In this document: piece after piece, positions 1-10,617 of the stretch
Numbering within the stretch: position 1 is the stretch's first letter
Layout of the letters: each line of letters opens with the position of its first letter
NCBI GenBank assembly: GCA_028274465.1
Contig: CM051458.1
Location: forward strand, 52,441,253 to 52,505,252
Reading direction: 5' to 3'
DNA from: Plantago ovata
Lineage: Eukaryota > Streptophyta > Magnoliopsida > Lamiales > Plantaginaceae
Length of the DNA stretch: 64,000 nucleotides
Translations under genes and position numbers: made by a program
The notes under the pieces: generated by a model
Seen by the model: the letters and a program-made list of their open reading frames with translations, nothing else
Database searches by the model: none
Told to the model about the DNA's origin: nothing

Positions 1-285
1 GAGGATGCTAGATCCGCGCAGTGTATTATGCTGGCGGCAATGAGCAATGAGCTGCAGAGACAACATGATAGCATGTTGCCGTATGAGATGCTAAAGCATC
101 TTGAGTCGCTCTTTGAGACGACAGCTAGAAGTGTTGAATTTGATTTGATCAAAGATATACACAGATGCAAGCTCAATGAAGGAGGGAACATGTCTGAACA
201 TGTTCTCAAGATGAGAATAAGATCATGGTGATCTTTATCCTTCAATCATTGCCGAGTTCATATTCGCAGTTCATCGTTAACCACC
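1..285 (+). pseudogene. gag: copia gag, N-terminal remnant
   Basis: The frame is open from the window edge to a stop at about 231. It is helix-rich and matches the capsid part of copia gag (LESLFETTARS, LIKDIHRCKLNEGG). The frame is lost near position 230, where the gag sequence continues in another frame toward 286. The N-terminus is outside the window. Gag would form the virus-like particle in the cytoplasm; this one is interrupted and probably dead. Confidence 0.75.
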
Positions 286-1077
286 ATGAATGCGAAGGAC
301 GTAACACTGCCCGAACTCCATAATCTGCTGAAGACATATTATCAAACTCTTCCTAAGAAGGAAAAGTCGATCATGTTTGTTCGGCAGCCGTCTAACCGAA
401 ACCCGAGAAACAAAGGTGCTAAGGGTAAGGGAAAGTCGGGAGCCAAGGCTAACACTTCGAGTGATAGGCCTAAGCGTCTGAACCAGAAAAGGAAGTTCAA
501 GAGAAGCGGAACGGTACGCACAGATGAATGTCATTTCTGTAAGCAGAAAGGACATTGGAAGAAAGATTTCCCTAAGCTGAAGGCAGATCAAGCTAAGAAG
601 CCGTCGGCTTCTAGCTCAGGTATGTTTGTTATTGAAATGAACATGACTACTTATGACTCCAATGGTTGGGTATTATATACAGCCTGTGGCTCGCACATTT
701 ATAATAATGTGCAAGGGGCCATTGAACACAGGCTAGTCAAGCAAGGTGAAATCGACTTGCATGTTGGGAACGGCAATCCAGCTGAAGCCAAACGCGTTGG
801 ACGTTGCAAGATAGATTTACCATTAGGACAATGTTTGGAACTTGATAACGTTTATTTTGTACCATCCATTGTCAGAAATATTATTTCCATTCCATTGTTG
901 GACAATTGGGGTTTTTCCTTTGCTAATAATACTTGTTATTTTTCATTAAATGACCAGTATTATGGAAAAGCTCGCTTAGTGAATGGTTTATATATTTTGC
1001 AAAGTAGTCTACCTTTATTTCAAATACATAACAAACAACCGTCTTCAAGTAGGAAGAATAATCCATCTTATCTATGA
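286..1077 (+). pseudogene. copia gag C-terminus, protease and pre-integrase region
   Basis: This 264-codon frame starts at an internal Met of gag. A basic stretch rich in Lys/Arg/Gly is followed by a zinc knuckle near 525-572 (CHFCKQKGHWKKDF). The knuckle has the CX2CX4H spacing but Phe replaces the last Cys. The aspartic protease follows: the place of the active-site Asp in WVLYTACGSHI carries Tyr, so the catalytic residue is lost. The rest matches the pre-integrase region (LYILQSSLPLF). A TGA stop ends it just before the integrase zinc-binding domain. Both the changed knuckle and the lost Asp indicate an old non-functional copy. Confidence 0.85.
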
Positions 1078-1839
1078 CATTGTTGGCTAGGCCATATCAA
1101 TGAAACACGGATTCAAAGACTAAGGAAGTTGGACTGCTTAGAACCATTTGATTTTGAATCATATGGTACGTGTGAATCATGTGTTAAGGATAAGATGACG
1201 AACAAACCTTTTGTTGGAAAAGGTGTTCGTGCCACTCGCTGCTTAGAGCTTATACATACCGATGTATGTGGACCTTTTAGAGTCCATGCGCAGTGGGGGT
1301 TATCCTTACTTCGTTACCTTTACTGACGATTTCTCAAGGTATGGATATATTTATCTTATGAAGAATAAATCCGAGACCTTTGGGAAATTTAAGGAGTTTA
1401 GGAATGAGGTCGAGAATGAATTGAACCTAAGGATAGTCACTCTTCGATCAGATCGAGGAGGTGAATACCTTAGTGAAGAATTTATCGACTACTTGAAGGA
1501 AAATGGAATTCAATCATAATGGACTCCTCCTAGAACACCACAGTTAAATGGTGTGTCTAAGAGAAGGAATCGAACCCTGTTAGACATGGTGAGATCAATG
1601 ATTGGATTCTCGACTCTTCCAAAATCTATGGGGATATGCACTACAAACTGCAATCTACATTCAGAACCGTGTACCATCTAAATCAGTGGAGAAAACTCCT
1701 TATGAGTTATGGAAAGGGAAAGAGGCCCTCACTGGGCTATCTTAGACCTTGGGGCTGTCTTGCGATAGTCAAATTGATGCTCACTGATAAGTTAGATGCC
1801 AAGGGTGTCAAAGTATATTTCATAGGCTATCCTCGTTAG
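1078..1839 (+). pseudogene. copia integrase (broken)
   Basis: The N-terminal HHCC zinc domain is visible (WLGHINETRIQRL, then CESCVKDKM). The DDE core follows with HTDVCGPF, a frameshift near 1280-1300, then FTDDFSRYGYIYLMKNKSE and LRSDRGGEYLSEEF. There is a TAA stop at 1517-1519, then WTPPRTPQLNGVSKRRNRTL in the next segment and a further frame change near 1660. The enzyme would insert the cDNA copy into the host chromosome. At least two frame changes and one stop make it non-functional. Confidence 0.87.
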
Positions 1840-1878
1840 ACGATAGGCTATGAATTCTATCATGCTGAAGATCACTAG

Positions 1879-3093
1879 GTGATAGTATCTAGAAACGTTA
1901 AGTTTTTAGAAGCAGAATACCTCGAAGAGGATAGGTTAGATGACATGATAGAACTTGAAGAAATTCAAGACTTTGAAACGCGCGAACATGAGTTCTTTAA
2001 ATCTTCTGATTTGGACTCAAGTTCAGTGGGAGCTTTCGAAGCAGACAAGGGTAATGATGTGACATTTGCTAGGCATGTCATAGTCAGTGGGAGTCCTGTT
2101 ATTAGATCAACAGTTGAAACCACACCAATAGAACCCGTTGTCAATCAAACTGTGCAACAAGTTGCACAAGAGCAGCCTCCCGCTAGGGAACAGGGTCGCG
2201 GGGCGCGACCAGCTGCATCAGTGCCCACTGATAATGTTCGTGTTACACGAAGCCAGAAAAGAGATGCACCAGAACCAGTCGAGCTTCGTAGGTCGAAGAG
2301 GATCCTAAGTGGACCTCAGAAGCAAAGCCTCATGATAGAAGACATCAGTAAACTTGATGTCGGCTTATCAGATCGGGAAGATCCCGAGACCTACAAAGAG
2401 ACAATAATTGATATTGACTCAGACAAATGGCAAGAGGCCATGGAATTGGAAATGGACTCCATGTACCTGAACCAAGTTTGGAACTTGGTAGACTTGCCCC
2501 AAGAGGTTAGACCTATTGGGTGCAAATGGGTCTTTAAACGAAAGACAGATGCCGATGGCAAGGTACAAACGCACAAAGCTAGGCTTGTGGCGAAAGGCTA
2601 CAAACAAAGGTATGGCATCGATTACGATGAAACCTTTTCACCTGTAGCAAAATTGAAGTCCATTCGAATTCTACTTGCGATAGCTGCCTGCTATGATTAT
2701 GAGATCGGGCAAATGGATGTAAAGACTGCCTTCCTCAATGACAACCTTGAGGAAGAGGTATATATGGTACAGCCGGAAGGTTTTATTAGTAAAACCAGGC
2801 CAACTACTGTATGCAAATTACAAAGATCCATCTATGGGCTAAAGCAAGCATCTAGGAGCTGGAATATCCGCTTTGATGAAGCTGTCAAATGGTTTGACTT
2901 CATCAGAAGCAAGGAAGATCCCTGTGTCTACACTAGGCACAGCGACAAGGGAGTCGTTTTCATGATCATTAATGTTGATGACATTTTGATCATGGGAAAC
3001 AATGTCTCTATGCTAGAAGAGACTAAAGTTTGGTTATCAAGTACCTTCTCAATGAAGGACTTGGGTGAACATCCTAGGGATCAAGATCTATAG
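1879..3093 (+). pseudogene. copia integrase tail and reverse transcriptase
   Basis: The first 130 codons are the variable, acidic integrase C-terminus. RT begins near WQEAMELEMDSM and has the usual copia blocks: PIGCKWVFKRKTDADG, KARLVAKGYKQRYGIDYDETFSPVAK, QMDVKTAFLND and CKLQRSIYGLKQASRSW. The catalytic box reads NVDD (2971-2982) where YVDD is expected, so one conserved residue is changed although both Asp remain. The frame is lost at DLGE, where a small deletion shifts the reading frame into the next segment. A stop at about 1879 separates it from the integrase core. Confidence 0.92.
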
Positions 3094-3949
3094 AGATAGA
3101 TCCAAGAGGATGTTAGGATTGACACAGTCCACCTACATCGACAAAATACTGAAGCGTTATATGATGGACGACTCAAAGAGAGGCATTCTCCCAGCTAGGC
3201 ATGGGATTGTCTTATCAGTTAAGGATGGTCCTAAAACTGATGAAGAAAGAAATGCAATGAGTCGTGTGCCCTATGCTTCGGCAGTAGGGTCTATAATGTA
3301 TGTAATGAATTGCACAAGGCCCGATGTGGCATATGCGCTTAGTGTCACTTGTCGACACCAACAGAATCCAGGAGTACCTCACTGGACTGCTGTAAAGAAC
3401 ATTCTTAAGTACCTTCGACGGACTAAGGAAATGTTCTTGGTGTTTGGTGGAGAACCAGAATTAAAGATGTTTGGTTATGTCGACGCTGGATTTGAATCAG
3501 ATGCTGATGACTTTGAGTCACAGACAGGATACGTATTCAAATTGAACGGAGGAGCTATCTGTTGGAAGAGTTCTAAGCAAGCCACGATTGCTGACTCATC
3601 CACAGAAGCCGAGTACATTGCTGGATCAGAAGCTTCGAAAGAAGCTGTCTGGATTTCAGAGTTCTTGAAGGAATTGAGGGTTGTTCCTGCTCCTAGTCCA
3701 ATAAAGATTTATTGGGACAATACTGGCGCCGTCGCTCAAGCTAAGGAGCCTAGATCTACAAACAAGAACGTACATGTACTTACAAAGTATCACGTTATAC
3801 GTGAGATTATTGATAGAGGAGAAGTTAGTATAGAACGTGTCTCTACCACGGACAACGTGGCAGATCCTTTCACCAAGGTCTTATCAGTGGAAGTCCACTT
3901 AAGACATTATGCTAATCTGGGCATTAGGCATAAAGGTGACGGGCTCTAG
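3065..3949 (+). pseudogene. copia RT C-terminus and RNase H
   Basis: This segment is uninterrupted. It starts in ILGIKIYRDRSKRM, runs through YASAVGSIMYVMNCTRPDVAYALS, and ends in the RNase H domain. The RNase H acidic residues are in place: YVDAGFESD, STEAEYIA and WDNTGAVA, with DNVADPFTKVL near the end. RNase H removes the RNA template during cDNA synthesis. It overlaps the preceding RT frame by about 28 bases because of a frameshift, so it belongs to the same former polyprotein and not to a separate gene. The stop is 14 bases before the 3' LTR. Confidence 0.92.
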
Positions 3950-3951
3950 TT

Positions 3952-3963
3952 CAAGTGGGAGAT
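3952..3963 (+). other. polypurine tract of the copia element
   Basis: The purine-rich CAAGTGGGAGATT lies directly between the pol stop and the LTR, as in many plant copia elements. It would prime plus-strand DNA synthesis. Confidence 0.8.
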
Positions 3964-5997
3964 TGATAGTGTATATGTCCTAGAGACAGTCCTTACTAAG
4001 GGCATGGTGCCCTTATAGAGGGCATATATGTACTATTACACAGGTCAACGTAATATAATATATGTTTGTTGCATTTTACTATTGAGTATCGCTTTCATAT
4101 TTATATTACACCAGGCTTCAGCATGTCATATCTTTATTACTGTCTGTATTGATATTAAACATGTCCCCTCGGATAGATGACCGATCACATAGATAGTGGG
4201 AGCTATGTGAGTTATCATCTATCCCAAACTCTCCCTAGTTGAGCCGATCCCACGGCCACGGAACGGATTTTTGGACAATCGAGAAACGTTCCCATAACTG
4301 AGCATAGTTGTTCGAAGAAGCTTTATCGAACAATGGAAGTACCCACCGGACACTCCCATCGATGTATACTCTACACCGAAGTGTCTATGGGAACCGGTGA
4401 GTTGTCGAAGTGATGCCAGTCGTCCTTTGGACTTACAGGACTTTATCATCACATTTGTTGCCCCATATCCTTGGTGGACCCGTCGATGTCAGCTCTGAAT
4501 AAGCAGTTGACCTAAGACACGATCCAGGATTATGGCTACATACAAATGGGGATGATAAGTGATTCTGTGAAGGATTCATCTCTCAAGTGTAGCACAGGAG
4601 AGCACTGCTCATAGTCGTTCATAGTTGTGATGGTAAAACCACTGGCCAGCGTATCAATATTATTATGATGGTCATAATAGATATTGGATTCACCATGCAA
4701 CTCACTGAAGACGCCCGTGGATGTATTATTGGGATAGACACTTCATCGATCCTAGATACATTCGAGCAAGTCAGATGAAGGGACGTTACCATCGCCGCGT
4801 TGAGCGCAACAGGCTTCGCAACGAAAGGGTTAGCTTTGAGAAACCTCTCAAACGTCCTCATGTATTAATATTGCAAATGGAACCGTCTAGGAATTCCATG
4901 TTGCCTAGTCTAGGACTTGCTTAATACGATGAGGCCCTATGGGTCACACTATGTGGTGATTCAGCCTATCAGAATATCCTTGAAGATGGAATCGCAATTA
5001 ATTTGGAATTAATTGTGATTGATGGATTATAATTGATTTGGAATTAATTATAATATTTGGTGGTTCAATTAATGATTTGGAATTATTAATTGAATTGGCT
5101 AATTAATTGTATTTTATGTAAATTCAATTAAAGATTATATTTTGGAAATATAATAGAGGTTTGATTTGAAAGGATATGTTAATTTAGAATTAACATATGC
5201 ACATGGGCAAAATCTACTTGGAGTTTGAATTGCCTTAGAACTATAAGTGGGTGCCAAAATCGGGACCCACCTACTGTCCCTGGGAGAGAGCGCGCGCGCG
5301 CATAAGCTGTATAGGGGAAGGAGTTCGACTCCTTCTCTATTAGAAGTCTAAGGGATAAGTTAGATTTTCCTGATTGAGTTTTAATTTGATTGGGAATGAA
5401 TCTAGACTTGAAATTGGTTTCCTAGTGCGATAAGAATTAGATTCTTATTCCTTTATGAAGTCTAATTGCTTATGCTTTAGGCTTCTATTGACTACTATAT
5501 ATAGTAGACTATTAGAGAGCTTTTGACACAGACTTGAAGAGATTTTCACACAGTTGAAGAATCAAACTCTTAGAGAATCATTCTACCCAGTTTTCTTAGA
5601 GAAAATAAAAGCTCTCCCCTCCTCTATAAGCCACACGCGCGCGCCACCTGCCGGAGGAATCGCCGCCCCATCTTCTTGGTCACACAAAGAATATCCTAGC
5701 ATTCTTTCCGATAGGCTGTTCATCCATGGATACAAGGTTGAGGTTCTAGGAGCTGGAAACTAACTTTTATTGTTTTGCAGATAATCAAAGTATTGCAGAT
5801 ATCTTCGACTTCGACGAAGGAGAAGATACACCGGATTATTACGAATACTTGGAAGCTGCTTTGGAAGTAAGGTTAGTCTTCTAATTGACGTGTTTAAATA
5901 TATACGGCATATACATAATCAATTAACCTGTATGTTAATAAAATTTTTGAAATTCCGCTGCGTACCCTAGGGGTAACTCTGACCATATTTTCTTACA
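3964..5997 (+). repeat. copia 3' LTR, about 2.03 kb
   Basis: The start (TGATAGTGTATATG) follows the polypurine tract. The end (TTTTCTTACA) is set by the inverted copy, where the same end is followed by the primer-binding site. A TATA box lies at 5494-5504 in a short palindrome (TACTATATATAGTA). There are (CG)n tracts near 5289-5300 and 5636-5643 and AT-rich near-repeats at 5000-5110 (TGATTTGGAATTAATT). A 67-codon frame at 4721-4924 is also open in the inverted LTR, but with so few differences this may only reflect recent common origin. Confidence 0.9.
5494..5504 (+). promoter_or_regulatory. TATA box of the copia LTR
   Basis: CTATATATAG sits in an imperfect palindrome; the same sequence is present in the inverted LTR near 55988-55999. 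In LTR elements the TATA box sets the U3/R boundary about 30 bases downstream. No transcript evidence is available here. Confidence 0.6.
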
Positions 5998-6305
5998 TGA
6001 TGATGGAGGATTAGATGATAGAATGCTTAACTGTTGAATATGAGGATTTATGATGCTCGAATTTTTTCGCTACTATGGTATGAATTGCGCCTTGTTATCT
6101 AGGATATTGGTTGTCTAGTAAGAGCATAATGTGATGTATTGCATGTAGTAGTTACATTGGTATGTTGCATGATGAAGAAGCTAGACTATACATTAAAAGT
6201 TGGGGGAGCTCGATTGTTGATTTTATCACTTGTGTGTTTCGTTCTTACACTAGCATATGCATGAGTCAGTTTTGTGTCATACGAGGTACTAACTGTTGTT
6301 TGTAG
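5998..6305 (+). other. ORF3 leader intron of J (3' part)
   Basis: AT-rich sequence matches the intron of copies D and E. It ends in TGTTTGTAG followed six bases later by ATG at 6311. Near 6200 there is a purine tract AAGTTGGGGGAGCT resembling a polypurine tract. The donor side was cut off by the copia insertion. Confidence 0.6.
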
Positions 6306-6310
6306 GAACC

Positions 6311-7102
6311 ATGCCAAGGGAAAGGAGCATTCCCGCATGATTACTATGAAGTATTGGAGGGGGATCGATTACAACCATGTCAAGAAGAGTGACCTTGTTA
6401 GATGTGCGTTCGAGCCAAGGGATTTTGCAACAACATCGTGGATTACCTAAGAGGAGGAGCTAGAGTACACCTGGAGTAAGGACTCCTATGCCTATTCATG
6501 CACCACCGAAGGGACAGAAACCATTATTACGTCAGCAATCCATCGCAAGGACTGTGATGTTCGTGTGAACTGGAAGGCACCGAGACATTCTCGCCGCGAC
6601 GGATTCAGTCTTGAGTTCGCAGTTGCTAGAAGGTTCTGAAGCGCTAGCTTGGTTCCAAAACATAATGACATGGGTGCCCAGCCCCTCGTTGGGGTGCCCC
6701 TTACCTGCCTCTAAAGGGAGCATCATATAGACATCGGTCGCATCAACCGTAGAGAATATGGCCGGCATTGGAAAAAATGGTAGAAGACTTCTGAGTATCC
6801 GAGTAGCTTACTGAAACCTTCTCGGGGTGTAAAACGCTGGAAGGGGAGGTCCTGATACCACTGCCCTTTCCCCTTCAACAGTTCACATCCTATTGGAGGG
6901 CTTCAGGATGGAGGATTCCATAACAGCGGCGGCTAATCTTGAGAATTCTACTCGACTCTACAACTCTACTAGTGAGGATGTGCGTGACAGTAGTGACAAT
7001 GAAGGCCATACGGGCAATGATGATACTAATGGAGGAGTTGTTCCTATCCGGCCTATGATTGAAACTACCACGCTTACCAGAAGACCAGATGATACCCTAT
7101 AA
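6311..7102 (+). pseudogene. gypsy ORF3 remnant (J)
   Basis: Homologous to 38721-39516 (D) and 33302-32511 (E). The first block reads in one frame as MKYWRGIDYNHVKKSDL and SKDSYAYSCTTEGTE, here broken by TAA and TGA stops. The last block, 6893-7102, is open in three copies (MEDSITAAANLEN, NEGHTGNDDTNGGV) and is polar and acidic. The ATG just after the intron acceptor is followed by a stop within about 10 codons in J and E, so the present copies cannot make a long protein from it. The position after gag-pro and an intron matches the Athila env-like/ORF3 slot. I do not recognise a function. Confidence 0.55.
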
Positions 7103-7755
7103 AGCTCCCAGAGCAGTCCCAATAACTCACAAGCAGCATACTCAGCCGACCGAGGCCAAACCATGGGTAACATCTAGTATCACATCTTATTTCGTCATTT
7201 TCTTACTACTAGGGACTAGCGTAAATTTCATGAGGGGGGATGGGATTTAAGTGATCTAATGTTGTTAGTTTAGAGCTTGGTATTGGTCGGATGAGTATAG
7301 TACCTCGCATGTTTTATCCGTCTGCATATGCATTTGCACGTTTACCGCTTTCTTAGATTTTTTAGGTTGCATTCACTACATTCATCCTAGGATAGTCTTG
7401 CATGTTTTATATGGAGTTTATTGCCGAATTTTTTGAACTTTTTTATTGGGTAGATCAACTAACTATGCCATTAATCGTATGCTTCATCTCTATGAATTTG
7501 TTTGAGGTTTTTCTCGCTTGGCTTGTCACATTTATGTATTGCACTTAGTTAAGCTTGGTAGTCTCGACATCACTTAGTGGTGTTTTCTCTACTGCGGTTC
7601 ACGAAGGCCTTTATAATAGGATGATGCATGTTAGGGTCTTATGGTTGTTTTCCCGAGTAATTATGTACCTAAGAGGCAACAAGTCTTCACCATGCTTTGA
7701 GATTGCTAAATGCCTAGGAAGGAGGTAGTGTGAGGGTGTGTGATCCTTTGTTTAT

Positions 7756-7777
7756 AACCTATTCTTCCGAATAGGTT
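7756..7777 (+). other. hairpin 1 of the gypsy 3' region (J)
   Basis: AACCTATTC-TTCC-GAATAGGTT is a perfect 9-bp stem with a 4-base loop, followed at once by TGGGGAGGGGG. The same stem recurs in the other copies at 13688-13709, 16710-16731, 27122-27143 and 31835-31856; 48514-48534 has lost one T. Confidence 0.8.
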
Positions 7778-7869
7778 TGGGGAGGGGGTTACACCATCAT
7801 TAGACTTGTTTTCGTTTTTCATTTCCGTATCGTGAGTTTGTTTTTCCTTTTCCGCAAATTTTGTACTCC

Positions 7870-7891
7870 AACCTATTCTTTCGAATAGGTT
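7870..7891 (+). other. hairpin 2 of the gypsy 3' region (J)
   Basis: AACCTATTC-TTTC-GAATAGGTT has the same stem as hairpin 1 with a one-base loop difference, and is followed by TGGGGAAG. Equivalents lie at 13577-13598, 16594-16615, 27238-27259, 31720-31741 and 48401-48422. Confidence 0.8.
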
Positions 7892-8640
7892 TGGGGAAGT
7901 CGTGTGAGTCATTTTGTTTCTCTTTTTGTTGTGCTACTGCTAGTTAGAAAAAAAAAAGAAAAAAGAAAAAAAAGAATCTGAAAAAAAAAAAGAAAAAAAA
8001 GAAAAGACCCCAAAAAAGCAAAGAAGGGTCCAAAAAAAGAAAGCCAAATAGCAGTTTAGCAATATGTTGTGTCTCATTTTCCAATTCTTGTAATGTTCAC
8101 AATCGTGTTGTAATTTTCTATTTTTTACCTTTTTTGTCTTGAGTGTCATCTGTTCTAGACCACCCTCGTCCTGCCATTCAGGAAGTGGTGAATTGCTTAA
8201 GACTTTACTTGAGAGATGGGTAGAATAGGGGAGTGTTATCTTTTATAGGGAACCCTCCTTCGTTTGATGAGAGCCAGTACTGGTTCGACCTCTTTGAGGG
8301 AAAGTCTTAACATGGTGGAATAGCAGTAAGTCCTCAGTTTCATAGGCACGGGACAACCATTCGGATCTTAGCATGCTTCATTACGTCGTCACTGACTAGG
8401 TCCAGGTAGAGAATGTTACGAGAGACTATCTTGTCTTGACATAAGTGCTTATGTGGATGTGTATAAGACAATCGAGGTATTCTTCAACCTATATTCATGC
8501 TTTGATTTATATGGTTTTTGTTCATATGTTATTTGATAGATTTAGTAGATTAGTTCATTTTATTTGGCATGAGACTCCATTTTGTGTCTTGCATTGTTTT
8601 TTGCATTAGAATCTAGCTTAGTTGCTTGAGGACAAGCAAA

Positions 8641-8658
8641 GGTTCGGTTTGGGGAGTT
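8641..8658 (+). other. polypurine tract before the J 3' LTR
   Basis: GGTTCGGTTTGGGGAGTT lies immediately before the LTR start TGATGA. The same string precedes the 3' LTRs of C, E, H and M. Confidence 0.8.
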
Positions 8659-9958
8659 TGATGATGTGTATTTTACACTTTAATTTGAGTCTTTTTCACA
8701 TATTTTAGCTATCCTCTATGTTAATTTAGCTATATTTTAGTGCATTTTATTAGAATAGTGTCACGTTTCTCTTTAGATTTAATTTTACAGGTTTTGGTTG
8801 AAAATCGAAGATTTCCGGGCAATTATATTGAAGTTGACAAGGAATTGGTGTTCCAGAAGCCTATTTGGAGTATCTGAAGGTTTCCGGATAGGATTTGGAG
8901 TCTAGGGGTCGAATCTGGAGGTTAGAAGGCCACTAGAAGTCAGAAACCGAGTTCGAAAAGGGGAAGAAATCCAAAAACACGTCGAAAACACGGAATTCCG
9001 CGCAAATCACTCCCGGGCGAACCGCCCGGGACGTGGGGCGACTCACCCCACACCGGGCGAACTGCCCGGTGATCGCCCCACACTTATTCGTAGCCTATAT
9101 ATAATTGCTCAGTTTTTCTCCGAAATTCATACTTTTCCAGACCTATTCTCTCACCTTTCTCTGTAGTTTTAGGTAGGAACTCCCCAGAGCCTGTTCTGGG
9201 GTTCATAGCTTAGGAGACACTTTTTTATAGCAGATTGGAGCTTGTAGGATCGCAATTCTTCGGAGATTGACAACCTTCGGTAACATTGTATCTTACAGTT
9301 TATTCTATTTATTTTTTATATGTTTCAACATGTTTTCTTCTATGATTTCTGTTGATTGCATGCCTATTTTGAGTAGCTAAACTTATCGTTGGTGGTAGTA
9401 TGTGAATTCTTAGCGAAGGGAAGATAATCATGCTAATGGCTATATCGCATATTATACTCCGTGTTATTGCTTTATTTCGTTGATCAAGCTTCGCCTAAGT
9501 TCTCGTATGTTGTATTAATTATTATGCATAATTGGACCCTCGTCGACCTATGCGCATCTATATCTTCGTAGTGTTGAATAATTACGGAACACAATAGGAC
9601 AATAGTGATTGACTTGTCAGTATCTCTATCTTCGTAGTGCTTAATAATTGCAACAGGAAATTCGATTGATCAAAGATCTCCATGCAAGACCGAGGAATTT
9701 ACGCATGATTATTGACCCGTTATGCTTTGAAGGATCATACTATCACCAATCTCCATTATCTGTTAGAAAAACCTTTGCTTTTACGTCTGCTGTTTTTATA
9801 TTCTCTAGTTAAATAGATAAAGCTTGTTATAGTCCTGAGAGAACGACACTCGAGGTCATTCTACATCTACACTACGGTTTTCGTTGTGGTTGTGGATTGC
9901 CTTTGGCTAAATAACAAATTTATTTGCTGAATCGGACCCGACAAACCCCGGTTCATCA
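8659..9958 (+). repeat. gypsy 3' LTR of J, about 1.3 kb
   Basis: It starts TGATGATGTG after the polypurine tract and ends GTTCATCA, matching the TGATGA...TCATCA ends of the other LTRs. A GC-rich palindrome array lies at 9012-9085, directly upstream of a TATA-like CTATATATAA at 9095-9104. The second half contains two copies of a segment with ATCTTCGTAGTG (near 9561 and 9629). Confidence 0.88.
9012..9085. repeat. GC-rich palindrome array in U3 (J LTR)
   Basis: Consecutive near-palindromes of the type GGGCGAACCGCCC and GTGGGGCGACTCACCCCAC stand in AT-rich surroundings about 10 bases before the TATA box. Every LTR of the family has one to four such units. Confidence 0.75.
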
Positions 9959-10617
9959 GTAGGTGGAAGGGAGGGCACTTCCTTAAGCTTCACTCCTGAA
10001 GATTGAGCAATGTCTAGATTCTGCGTATGCCTTGCATGAATCTGTAGACTGTTTTGAAGTGCTCTTTGATAATCTTCATCCAATTCTTCATCATCAAGGT
10101 TTGAATCAGTGACCTTGGCATCGAGTAAAGATAACTCGACATCAGAAAGCTTGCTTTTGCCTTGTTTCAAAGCAGCGCGCTTTCTGGCGTACTCTTCTTC
10201 AGTATCAGCGCCTTGTACAGGTGCTGGAGTACTTGTTTCGGCAGGAGCAGGATTGGATTCTTATTGCGGATTTGGTGTTTGATCAGCTTGCTGATTTTCA
10301 TGATGTTCAGTCTCAGCAACTGTCAGTTTAAGTCCACCAGCATCAGGACTAGGACCATGATTATCATCATCGTCGTCCTTTTTATCCTTAGAATCTTTTC
10401 CTTCATCATCACTGGGATCTGTAGGAATGTTCTCATCTTCTTCTTCTTCATCATCATCCGTCAGTATAACCAACTCAAGATGTTTCTATAGTGCAATACT
10501 CGTAACTTCCTCTTCTTCATTGATTTTGTGGCAATCAGCCACCACGGGTACAAAGGAACCCTTGAGCATCACAGCTTGTTCAGCTGGAGAGGCACTCTTA
10601 AATTTGGCTTTCATATT
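9959..10617 (-). pseudogene. Sirevirus post-pol ORF fragment (K)
   Basis: On the minus strand this matches the middle of the long ORF at 60768-63830: VMLKGSFVPVV and INEEEEVTS, then the acidic LTDDDEEEEDENIP, then the ubiquitin-interacting-like DEDYQRALQNSLQIHARH (10036-10080), then VPSLPPTDE. A stop near 10261 separates two frames. The fragment lies between the 3' LTR of J and the 5' LTR of A, so both gypsy elements appear to have inserted into one Sirevirus copy; the rest of it is not visible nearby. Confidence 0.8.

Larger units (their letters stand above)
1..5997 (+). mobile_element. Ty1-copia LTR retrotransposon, 3' part (gag-pol and 3' LTR)
   Basis: The domain order is gag, protease, integrase, reverse transcriptase, RNase H, polypurine tract, LTR, which is the Ty1-copia order (integrase before RT). 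The window opens inside gag, so the 5' LTR and primer site are outside. Pol is broken by several frameshifts and stops, so this copy cannot encode its own enzymes. The LTR is about 2 kb, long for copia, as in TAR/Angela-type lineages; the lineage is an inference. A second copy of the same LTR lies inverted at 55520-57600. The right flank is the intron of a gypsy element (J), so this copy inserted there; the left target duplication cannot be seen. Confidence 0.93.
7103..8640 (+). repeat. conserved non-coding 3' region of the gypsy family (J)
   Basis: About 1.5 kb without a gene, shared in both orientations with 12796-14384, 15811-17404, 26400-28036, 30932-32510 and 47640-49100. It holds two 9-bp-stem hairpins (7756-7777 and 7870-7891), an A-rich tract at about 7945-8042 that makes spurious Lys- or Phe-rich reading frames, and an ordered series of conserved blocks up to the polypurine tract. 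The preservation of order across copies suggests roles in RNA packaging, priming or 3' processing, but it may only reflect shared descent. Confidence 0.75.
5998..9958 (+). mobile_element. gypsy element J, 3' part (ORF3 remnant, 3' region, 3' LTR)
   Basis: It begins inside the intron that precedes ORF3 in the related copies D (38175-38715) and E, continues through the ORF3 remnant and the conserved 3' block, and ends in a polypurine tract and LTR. Its 5' half is missing: the copia element 1-5997 lies at that point and the window edge cuts off what preceded it. The LTR end at 9958 abuts Sirevirus sequence (K), which was probably J's target. Confidence 0.85.

Noticed and set aside
1..3949. An intact copia polyprotein by recoding
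   Set aside because: Several unrelated frameshifts, a changed protease Asp and a changed RT motif point to decay and not programmed frameshifting.
5286..5300. (CG)n tracts as a CpG island of a host gene
   Set aside because: They are inside the copia LTR and recur in its inverted copy near 56191; no host gene lies next to them.
9012..9085. CRISPR-like array from regularly spaced GC palindromes
   Set aside because: Units are few and contiguous without unique spacers, lie inside a plant LTR, and there are no cas genes.
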